From Struthio camelus (taxonomy: Eukaryota > Chordata > Aves > Struthioniformes > Struthionidae), in assembly GCF_040807025.1 (NCBI RefSeq), contig NW_027182577.1, positions 1-64,000 of the forward strand: a stretch of DNA of 64,000 nucleotides, in the 5' to 3' direction. This document shows, piece after piece, positions 1 through 8,446 of this stretch (position 1 is its first letter; the number at the start of each line of letters is the position of its first letter). The position numbers and the translations under genes are program-made. The notes under the pieces were generated by a model. The model had not been told where the DNA came from. It did not search any database and worked only from the letters and a program-made list of their open reading frames with translations.

Positions 1-92
1 CTTGGACAGGAAGGAGTGTGGGGCGAGGAGACGACAAGAGCGTCCTTTTCCCCTGGCTGGAGAGGCGAGCTGAGGGCAAGGGGACAAGCGAG

Positions 93-3000
93 ATGGAGGG
101 CTGCTGGACCGAGACCATCAGCCCGGAGCAGAGGTCCTTGTTCCCAACGCTCCTGCAGCTCTGCACGGAGGGTAAGGGCTTGGGGAGCTGCTTCCCGAGG
201 TGCCGCGGCGACTGTTGTCTGTCAGAATAGCTGTGGACCCTGGGCTGTGGGGGTGGCTGCACAGGGCTGGGGGGGGCTGTCACGAGAGCCGGGCCTGGGA
301 GGAAAAGGGTCCTGTGTGCCAGAGGGCTGGGGTAGGGTGTCCTGCAGCTCCTGTGGGGTTCTCGAGTGCCTGCCAGAAATGCCCCCGCTGGGCTCGGAGT
401 AAGGCCGGCAGTCTGCAATCGGGAAAAAGCCCGGCTCCGCAGCCAGGACAATGGCTTCTGGGAGGGTTTGTGTAGGCCTGCATCTGTCACCGCCGGGGTT
501 AGGAGCTTGCTTGGGGAGAGGTTGTGAGCTGCTTGGCCCGGGGCCTGACGTGTCCTTCCCTTGCTTTCCAGAGATTGTCGCAATTTGGGACGCTGTGTCC
601 AATTACATCCTGGAACAGCTGATGCGGGACAAGGTGGGCTGGTGTCCTGGTCGCCCCAGCTCTGGAGGGTTTCAGCTGCCTGGAGAGCCCTGGGTGCCCG
701 GGAGCAAGCCTTCCCCCAGCGCCACGGCAGCACACCACAAGCAGCCCGTGTGCTGCAGAGCAGCTTTCTGGCCAGCCAGGAGAGAAACCACGTGCACCTC
801 TAGCGTGAGAAAGCGTTTGGCACGTCCCTGGGCTTCTCTCTTCCCTGTGGCCCCAGAGGAAAGACCAAGCAGAGAGACGGGGCGGCTGTGCCAGGGCTGT
901 TGGAAACCCCTGGAATCTTCTCTAGCCGAGGGACGTTAGCGAACACTTCAGGGAGGGCGAGGACACAATCCGGGCAATGTGGCTCTTCTCTAAAGGCTTC
1001 CAAAGGCTTTTTTTTTTTTTTTTTTTTTTTTTTCCAAAGGCTTCCATTTGTATGTCAGGAGTGGGCAGGGCACAGAGCAGCGTTCCCACGCTCTGGCAAA
1101 CATCACGGTTTTTTGGTTTTTTTTTTCCACCACCAGAAGACTTACCGGTGGGCCTTTTTGTCTTTGCTGCGTGCAGGGTGTCCTGGTAGCGGGGCTCGGG
1201 ACCTTCTGCACGGTCCGAGAGCCACTGCACCTCGGCAAAGATGACGTGCGGATGGTTCGAAGGCCTCTTTTCCAGCTGGGCATGGACATGGTCTGGCTGC
1301 AGGGGCTCCAGCGCCCCAAAGGGACTCTCCCTGGTGAGACGGCAGTGGCCACCCTCTGCTTCCCCTTGCCACATCACGTACGGGGCGGGTTGGGTGCTCC
1401 CTGCTCTTTGGAAGGGGCAGGGAGAAGTAGGGATGTCCAGCTTCACCCGCTCCCCCCCACCCCCCAACACACTGCCCCCCGCCCCCCCCCCCCCCCTCCC
1501 CGAGAGCTCTTTCTGAAAAGGACTTTTTCTGTAGTATTTTGTGCTACAGAATTTTGTGCACACAGTCGGGCTCTCTCCTTTGAACTGCCCTAGCACCTGA
1601 CTCCACGCCACTCACATTTCTTGATGGCCCAACAATGCAAAGCTGGCCTGCGGTGGCAGTGACGTTGTTCCTCCTCTGTGTAGACGACATCAAGATCAAG
1701 CCGCTGAACTACCGGCGGTTGTCCCTGGCCACCTCCTTCTCGAGGCACGTGGTGGAAGACTGTGTGGCGGAGACCATCCGCTTGTTCTCTTCCCACGTGA
1801 GGAACAAAGAGAACGTCGCCTTTGCCTTCAGAGACATCGGTGTTCTGACCCGCCAAAAAGACAGCATGCACATGAGGTTTTATGCCCACTGCACCCAGCG
1901 GCTGGAGGGCACTGCAAGCCTGACTGCGGCCCTCTGCAGTGTAAGTTGCTCAGGTTTTCCAGGCTACTTTGATTTCTCTGGGAATCCTGAATGGTCTGCT
2001 GCCTTTGGGAGCAAGGAGAGAACTGCCTTGGAAGCCTCCCAATGGGTCTGTGTTACATTGCAGAGACTGCGTACGACAGATCTGTCCGTCTCCGGCAGAC
2101 GTGCTGCTCTGGGGACCCGGTCGAGCCCCGTCCACGTGTTCCCGAGGTGAGCGTGTTTCCTTTGCAGCCCTCGGCCAACGGAGCAGGCAGCTTCCCAGCT
2201 GCTGCTCGGGACCGGGCCCCGCCAGGGCGCGACACTCACCATCGAGTTGGGAATAACTCGCACGGCGATCGGTTCCCGCTTCACTAATGCTCAGCTTGGG
2301 CTACACGTGTCTTTGCCTGGAGTGACCGGGAATCGTGACCGCCTTTCTCGTGGCCAGCCTGCCGTCCTTCCCATCAGAGAGAAGGGACTGCACACAGAGA
2401 GGCATTTAGGCTACGCCTTCTGTCTTTTGGGGGAAGAGTGCCAAAAAAAAGCCCCCAAAGAGCTGTGCACGGACACAAAGGAGGTGGGACGCGAGCAGGT
2501 CTCAAAGGGCAGTGAGGAGGATCAGTGTTCGCAAGCTGCAAAGGGGAGACGGTGCCCTTTCTTCAAAGCTGGGTTGTCTTTTGCTTTCCAGGTTTCAGCT
2601 CACTGTGGAAAGCAGCCCGGAGGCCAAGGCTGCCCCCGCCGGCTCCCCACAGGAGAAGGAGCTGGAAGAAGAGCTCGGGGCTGTCAGGAGCAGCAAAGGT
2701 AAGGGAAACGCTCCCTCCTGAGCCGGTTGGGTCCCTGTCCCACGCTGGGTGACAGCAGCCAGGTTAAGATGTGCCCTCCCCCCCCCGTCCCCTTCCCCGT
2801 CCCGTCCTGTCCCCCGTCCCCGTCCCCCCGGCAAGGGGCTGCTCTGAAGAGCTTCCTTGTGCCCTACTTACAGAGCAGCGTCCTGGCAAGCTGCTGCAGC
2901 ACCGGGAGGAGCTTTCTCTCCCCACGCTGCCAAACTGCGGGGCAGGCACGAGGGGGCAAGGCGCGGAGAGGAAGCCTCCTGCCAGGTGAGACCCTTGGGG

Positions 3001-5102
3001 GAAGGGCTGAGGGGGACACTAGTACCTGCGCAGGGGAGACATCCCCTTTGGCCATGCCGGCCCGGCCCGAGGGACTCGAAAAGGCTCCTGACGCGTGTCC
3101 CACCAAAGGCGCCCTCTTGCTGCACGGCAAGCACGCGCAGGTTTGCGGGAGAGCCTCACGTTGGCTTCGTTTCCCTCCAGCGTCCCGATCTTTTGGGGAG
3201 CTGAACGCAACTCTTTATTAGCAAACGCCTCCTGCCCTTGTCCTAACGCCTCCTGTGGTGTCTTCTCAGGATCATTCTGAACCCGACAGCCCCCATGCTG
3301 GGCACCTCCCTGGGGAAGGAGGTTGGCGTTAAATACCTCCCGCATCCTCCCGCCGGACCTCGGCCTGGCCGCGCCGGCGCCGGCGCCACTGCCAGGAGCG
3401 CAGCACAGGTGCGTGAGCGGGCTCTGGGCAGTCCTTGCATCTCACTGACCGCTAGGAAAGCTCAGTCCTATGAGACTCACTCCGAGAAGGGCCCCCAGTG
3501 TGTGCTCACTGGAGCCGTCAGCGGCCTCTCTGGCTGCTACTTTGGGGCGTAGTTAGGCACGACTTTTACAACGGCTTTTTCAGCCTGCCTTCTGCTGAAA
3601 AACCCGCAAAAGAGTGATTGGTGGTGGTGAGGCTGCAGACAAGGGGCAGAAGAGCGGGAGAAGAGCAAAAGCCAACACCCCCCCCCCACCACCACCCACC
3701 CAGAATCCCCACCCAAACAGACAAGACTAATACTGTTGCCTTTCCACGGCGCCCCAGGAAACAGCCTGCCCTCCCACGCAGAGCTTAGGAAGAGCTGCCC
3801 GTGTCTCCCTCTTGCGAGAGAAGCAAAGGCAGGACCAAGCACCGTGGGAGGAACAGCAGGCCGCCCTGGAGAAACACGCCCAGCGTCAGGCCCAGGTACA
3901 GGCCGCTGCCTGCCTCCAAGGAGCAGCGCCCAAGCTGGCCCACCCCTTCCTAGGAGGGAGACGGCTGCAGCCAGGTCCCGGAGCCAGAAGGAGCCAGGTG
4001 CCGGAGCCAGGGCAGCTGGGGGGGGGGGGGTGGGTGGGTTGCCTCCCCACTAGGCAAGCTCTGCCTGCGGTGCCTGCCCTCGAGCCGGAAACCGGCTCTC
4101 AGGGGCAGCTGGCTGACGTGCCGGGGGCAGAGCTCCAGGGGCCCAGCTATGGTAGCCCGTTGTAGCAGCTCCTTGTGTAGCCTGAGTCTGGCTTACAAGG
4201 ACTAGGTGCCTCCCCTGCGAGTGGGCCAGTGCTATCATCTCCCCCACGCAGCCCTCCATCCTGAAACCATTTCTTCTTCTTTTCCTTGCAAAACAGATCA
4301 TGCTGCTGGAGAAGCAAGTCCACCTCGAGCAGCGCCGCTACCCAGACACTGACATGCTGGGGAGGCCCCCCCCAAAGTAAGCGTGTGGGGGCGTGCAAGC
4401 TCAGAGCCAGGGCCAGGGCCAGTCGACGGGCTGTGACCGACCCCCTCCCCCCCTCCCCCCTCCCCCCCCCCAACCTTGAGGTGCCAGGAGCCCAACTGCC
4501 TCAGCTCCGGGGCACATCTTACAACAGCCCCTGGTTTCCTCTCTTCCAACTTGGGTTTGCAGGGCCTGGGGCCAGAAGGGTCCCGGGAGAGCAGGAGAGG
4601 GACTTTGTCACTCCTATTGCAGGCAAGTGTCCCCGCAAGCAAAGCAGAACATGCAGCTTATGACATCATACAAAGTTCTTCGGGACAGGTGGAAGGAAAG
4701 GGTGGAACAAAACCGACAGAGGCTGAAGAAGGAGGAGGCGGCGCGCCGGTAAATACCTCCCAAGCCAGGCGGGTTGCCCCCTTCCTGCAATGCCCTTCCT
4801 GCCATGGCCCTGGGGAAAGAGGGTCTTTTCCAGCCCCACCTCGGGCTTGGAAGCAGCCTTGGAGCCTGGCCTGGGCTCACACATCCCGCCCACTCCAGCG
4901 CGGTGGAGGGGGGGGTGGGCGTGCACCATAAGATTTCCAGGCACATCTCAAGTGGCGCCACATCTTCCTCCTGACCCGTGCCCCCCCCCCCCCCCCCCCC
5001 CCTCCCCGCAGCGCTTTGGTGATGTGCCGCCTCCGGAGCAGAGAGCAGCAGGACAGCATGCTGGGCAGTTACCACAGAAATGGCTTTTATCCACGGAAAT
5101 AA
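93..5102 (+). CDS. CCDC81: CCDC81-like HU-domain coiled-coil protein, copy 1 (12 exons, 476 aa)
   Basis: Exons: 93-171, 572-633, 1177-1333, 1684-1940, 2064-2146, 2592-2698, 2874-2985, 3270-3408, 3758-3895, 4297-4376, 4623-4748, 5012-5102. All borders are GT-AG and phases match, leaving one open frame. Residues about 10-99 form a first HU-like domain (EIVAIWDAVSNYI at 27-39, AGLGTF at 52-57). Residues 100-185 form a second (PLNYRRLSL at 106-114, DIGVL at 150-154, MRFY at 163-166). Both match what I recall of vertebrate CCDC81. A proline-rich, charged linker follows (186-332), then probable coiled coil at about 350-392 and 406-446. CCDC81 is known as a centrosome/cilium-associated protein; its biochemical role is unclear. 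Mammalian CCDC81 is longer, about 650 residues from memory. The ATG at 93 has purine at -3 and G at +4. The frame is also open upstream, so a longer N-terminus is possible. Exon borders are my inference. Confidence 0.85.
1008..1033 (+). repeat. T26 run in intron 2 flanked by 10-bp direct repeats
   Basis: The run lies between two copies of CCAAAGGCTT (1000-1009, sharing its last two T with the run, and 1034-1043), an arrangement like a target-site duplication around a minimal poly(A) insertion on the minus strand. Other copies: 9362-9387, 17716-17741, 26070-26095, 34426-34451, 42780-42802 (23 T), 51129-51154 and 59481-59505 (25 T). Replication slippage of a short repeat is the alternative origin. 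Confidence 0.8.
4018..4037 (+). other. G-run with quadruplex potential in intron 9
   Basis: Thirteen G are followed by TGGGTGG, giving G tracts on the coding strand and so in the pre-mRNA. Copy 6 has G9 followed by three TGGG blocks (starting 45787). Copy 8 has twelve G. The run sits near the middle of the 401-bp intron, about 260 bp before exon 10. Confidence 0.5.
4441..4471 (-). other. C5-T-C7-T-C6-T-C10 tract in intron 10 (minus-strand G-quadruplex / plus-strand i-motif candidate)
   Basis: Four C tracts separated by single T give four long G tracts with one-base loops on the minus (template) strand, a classic strong quadruplex pattern. Equivalent tracts, with no change that I saw: 12795-12825, 21149-21179, 29503-29533, 37859-37889, 46210-46240, 54560-54590 and 62908-62938. 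Confidence 0.6.
4981..5002 (+). repeat. C22 run forming the polypyrimidine tract of exon 12
   Basis: The run ends 9 bases before the first base of exon 12 and is followed by TCCCCGCAG. Lengths and positions in the other copies: 22 (13335-13356), 22 (21689-21710), 24 (30043-30066), 22 (38399-38420), 19 (46750-46768), 21 (55100-55120) and 19 (63448-63466). It is the most length-variable site in the array. Some variation may be sequencing error. Confidence 0.85.
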
Positions 5103-5103
5103 A
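5098..5103 (+). terminator. AATAAA polyadenylation signal overlapping the stop codon, copy 1
   Basis: The final AAA TAA codons plus the next A make AATAAA. A GU-rich stretch follows (about 5117-5150, with GTTGGTGTG and GGTGGGGTGTG), as expected of a downstream element. Cleavage is therefore predicted roughly 10-30 bases after the signal, giving a 3' UTR of only tens of bases. No other AATAAA was seen in the next several hundred bases. Confidence 0.7.
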
Positions 5104-5634
5104 CTGCCTTTCCGAGTTGGTGTGAGCCTTTCCTTGGTGGGGTGTGAAAGTGCAAGGGGCAGCAGGGCAGCTTCCGAGGGGCTGGGAAGCAAGGGGAGTG
5201 GGGCAGCCCCTCTCCTGGGCAGCTCTCGCCCGGGCCATGCCCTAGCAGGTGACTTTGGGGACTGCCCTGCCAGAGGAGAGGTGAGGGAAAGGTTTTGCGG
5301 GGGGAGAGCGTGTGTGACTCAGCCGCCTGAATCCTGACAAGCTCTTGCATGGGCACCGAGTCTTTGGTGCACCATGTCCCCGCCTGAAACGCGGGGAGCG
5401 CTCTCTCTCCTCCAGGCAGGCCCTGGGGGGGGGTGGCAGCCGCTCCTTGGCATGGCCCAGAGCCAGCTCCCTCAGTGCGAAGGCTGAATGGACCCAGAGG
5501 CTGGCCACGCCCCCCCCAGCCAGACCCGGGCCCCTCTGGGGCCGAGGTAGGACACGGGAATGCAAGAGCTCCCACCGGCACTCCCGCCAGGCCATTCGCT
5601 TCCTCGCCAAGCAGTGGAGTGGCTTGAGGGGAAA

Positions 5635-6330
5635 GCAGAGGGGCGGTTACCGCGAGGCTGGCCACGCGTGCGCGGGCCAGGGTAGGGCCAAAGAGGCGTT
5701 GGCTGCGAGCCCTTGCTGGTGGGCGCAGCAAGGCAGTAGAGGGGCCGAGATGGCGCTTCTGGTGCGAGTTGTCGAGGGGGCAGGGGGTCAAGGTGGGAAA
5801 AGCGTGAAAGGGCAGAGGCACTGCTGTTTGGGGGCTGGACTCGGCGTGGCTGGGCCGCTGCGGGGCCCAAGAGAACTTGGCTACAAGCACTTCTGGGTGG
5901 CGGTGGTGGCAAGGGAGTGGATTGGCCAGGATTGCGTTGCTTGTGTGAGTCACCCTGTCGGCAGGGTGTCAACTTGGGAGAAGAGCAGCAGCGCAGAGGT
6001 GCAGGTGTGGTGGGGCAGCTCTAGGCGTTGCGGGGTCGGCTGAGGGGCCCAAGAGAGTAGGGCTGCGAACGCCTGTTCATCGCTGCGGCAAGCGAGTAGT
6101 AGGGCCCGAATGCCTCTTGTCGTGCAAATGCGGCAGCAGCAGGCGTGGCGTCAGGTTGGGAAGAGAGGGGTGCGTTTATTGTGTGGTCGGCTAGGCATGC
6201 CAGGGCCCTGTTGGGTGGAAGGGGCGTTGGCTGCAATCACTTGTTGATGGTAATGGCAAGTGAGTGGTTTGGCCAAAAATCACCTTTGTGATAAGACTTT
6301 GCTAGTAGGCACGGTCTCAGTTTGGGAAAA
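5635..6330 (+). repeat. Degenerate tandem repeat, four units of about 174 bp, spacer 1
   Basis: Related units begin at 5635, 5812, 5993 and 6163 and end at 6330, with lengths 177, 181, 170 and 168. Each begins with a GCAGAGG-like block, has a GGCTGCGA-like block about 67-69 bases in, then AGCAAGGCAGTAG-like and GGTCAAGGTGGGAAAAG-like blocks. The units differ from each other at many positions but not between array copies, so this repeat predates the amplification. I do not recognise its family. Confidence 0.7.
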
Positions 6331-7200
6331 GAGAGGAATCAGACCAGTGCTCTTCGCGCAGGCTTGGAGGAGGCATTCAAGTTGCAGCGCAGGGCCCTAG
6401 ACATATATCTCAGCTGTGAGCAGCATTTGGTGCCAAAGCCCTCTCACCAGCTTCACCTTTCTTGTTGAATCTGCACGTAGGCCTAGTGCCCCTGAGCGGC
6501 CTCCTCTGGCATCCCGCCCTACCCATGACCCAGGAGCCCATCTGAGCTTAGCCCAGGGCCATCAGTGCTAGCCCAGCAACGCGATAGCACTGCCGGTCTC
6601 CGGCTCCACCACAGGCATATCCCTCTCAGGCCACGGGCCCCAAGGATTACTCCGGGCTGCAGCATTGGTTGGCTGCCTCTGTGTCCTGTGCTCTGGCACC
6701 TGCGCTTTAGACCTGGCTCTTCCTCTGCTCAGGGGCAAACCACAGAGCTGCTTCACAGCCGCTAGAGCTTGCCAGAGCTTGCCAGGAAAAGCACCTTTTG
6801 AACTGGTGCTAGGGAAAGGCCTCTGTAAGAGCCAGGCCCAGAGTGCAGCCACCCCTCCAGCTTCCCTGCCTCTCCATTTCTTGAAACCCCCCCCCTCCTC
6901 CCCTTTTCTGACACCAAGCTTCTCAGCACACGCCCACGCGCTGCACTGCTGCTTTCCTGCCTCCAGTGGGGAGCCTCGAAGGCGAGGTGGCAAGAACTGC
7001 ATGTTGACTCTTTCCACAGTTGGTAAGACCAACTTCGAGCTGTGTCTTGTAGGGCCAGGCTTTTCTGCTAGTCGCCGAGGGGCAAGGACCACCTGCCTCC
7101 CAGTCATGTACGTGTCCTGTGCCCCTGGGAATCGCACCGGCACGACCAATCCAAGGCCAGGCGGGAGGATGCAGGGGTGTCACGCACGCCTGCAAGCATT

Positions 7201-7266
7201 CGTTAGAGAGCCTTGTAAGAAAGGCACTCGGACGCCGTACGCTACGGATTAAAATGCTCTCTAACG
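7201..7266. repeat. Nested inverted repeat in the spacer
   Basis: CGTTAGAGAGC (7201-7211) is perfectly complementary to GCTCTCTAACG (7256-7266). Inside the loop, CCGTA (7235-7239) pairs with TACGG (7243-7247) around a 3-base loop. Other copies: 15555-15620, 23909-23974, 32265-32330, 40619-40684, 48967-49032 and 57319-57384. It could be a structured transcript or an old small inverted-repeat element; function unknown. Confidence 0.6.
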
Positions 7267-7989
7267 GAGGTGCCATGAGAAGGAAAAAGGGGAAAGCGTA
7301 GAAATCCTACATCTCTTTGGATGCTGGGAACCTTGAGCTGTTCAGCACTGGACGCGGCGCAGAACGCCTCTGTGCCGAGTTGCACTGGTATTGCCGTCTT
7401 TAGTGCTAAGGAAATCCTGCAGAAACGCTGTTCTTCATTTCTGCTGGCGAGCAAAGGGCTATTTACATGAAAACATGCAGCTTCACGTCAAGAAAAGGAC
7501 AAGGCCACGCTGGTGGCATCCTGGCCAGGTGCCAAATGGGTGCTGCCTACAGCCTCCTCTGGGAGCGTTAATCGCCTAAGTTTACCCTGCGGCCAAGCGA
7601 TGTGTGCAGCACAGCCGGAGCCAGGAAGGCTGCGTGTGTCAGGGCTCAGCATGAGCCAGTAGTGGCCTGGGGGCGCTGGGGAGCCCGGGGAGACGCCAGG
7701 GCTGTCAGGGCAGGGGCCTCGCCCTCCAGGGCCCATCCCACCCGCCCCAAGCCGGGGAGAAGGGCAGGTCGGGGCTTGGCAGGGGGGGGGGCAGCCCTGA
7801 GCCCAGGCCATTCAGGCACCTCCATGGTGAGGGGGGCCAGGCCAAGGCTAGGCCGCACAGTCAGCGCGCAGGTCGGGCTCCGGCTCGGCAGGGCCCGTGG
7901 CCCGGGAGGGGCACAGCCTTGGCGGAGCTGGGGAGCGCCACTGCTACGCCGTCGCTGGGACAGGGACTGATGGCCCCGAGCTGAGCTGA

Positions 7990-8446
7990 ACCGGGGTCCC
8001 GCTTCCAGTTTTGGAAGAGAAGTGGGGGGAAGGGAACGTGCTTCCCGGGGAAAGAGGGCCAATCTCTCTGCTCCTTCCCTGGCTGTGGCATCTCTGTGCT
8101 GGTGACCTAATGAGCCCCCAGAGATGACACAGGCTGAGGTCACAGTGGGACGCGCTGCATCACAGAGAGGGGCTCCTCTGTCCCGTGGTGGTGTCCGTCC
8201 GCACTTCCCTGCGAAGGCCCGGGCGCTGGCCTGGTGCTGCTCGCTGTGCTCCCCACTGCTGCTCTTTGGAGCCGCTCTGCAGCAAGCAGAGGGGACAGGC
8301 GGCAGCAGGGCCACGCCGGGGGCCCCTCTCCGTCGGGCAGAGGAGCAGGGGCGCCTTGGACAGGAAGGAGTGTGGGGCGAGGAGACGACAAGAGCGTCCT
8401 TTTCCCCTGGCTGGAGAGGCGAGCTGAGGGCAAGGGGACAAGCGAG
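7990..8446 (+). promoter_or_regulatory. Presumed promoter and 5' leader region of gene copy 2
   Basis: This GC-rich stretch lies directly upstream of the ATG. A CCAAT box (8059-8063, GGCCAATC) lies 384 bases before the start codon, and an AGGTCA half-site is seen in TGAGGTCACAG near 8136-8146. No TATA box is evident. The transcription start and any non-coding first exon cannot be fixed from sequence alone. The same region precedes copies 3 to 8. Only the last 92 bases are present before copy 1. Confidence 0.3.

Larger units (their letters stand above)
5103..8446. other. Spacer between gene copies 1 and 2 (3,344 bp)
   Basis: I find no credible gene here. Order of contents: GU-rich region after the polyadenylation signal (to about 5150); GC-rich unique sequence to about 5634; a degenerate 174-bp tandem repeat (5635-6330); unique sequence with no recognised feature to about 7000; short perfect hairpins, including AGTTGGT/ACCAACT arms (7018-7024 and 7028-7034) and a nested inverted repeat (7201-7266); a somewhat AT-richer stretch to about 7480; then GC-rich DNA leading to the next gene. 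Long open frames on both strands are best explained by the low stop-codon frequency of GC-rich DNA. Confidence 0.8.

Noticed and set aside
1635-1683. A start at the ATG at 1635, giving a 171-residue open frame through exon 4
   Set aside because: The stretch before 1684 is the pyrimidine-rich tract and acceptor of intron 3. Exon 4 continues the HU-domain frame from exon 3.
3181-3280. An alternative exon starting after TTTCCCTCCAG at 3180
   Set aside because: It keeps phase with exon 7 but meets a stop just after the exon 8 acceptor, whereas the acceptor ending at 3269 gives a full open exon that continues into exon 9.
5087-5953. A 288-codon minus-strand open frame across the 3' end and the 174-bp tandem repeat
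   Set aside because: Low-complexity composition, no recognisable domain, and overlap with a polyadenylation signal and a repeat argue against a gene.
5345-6043. A 232-codon plus-strand open frame in the spacer
   Set aside because: It runs through the degenerate tandem repeat, has a composition typical of translated GC-rich non-coding DNA, and I can place no family.
6665-7252. A 195-codon plus-strand open frame in the spacer
   Set aside because: There is no domain or codon pattern suggesting selection, and an equally long frame overlaps it on the other strand.
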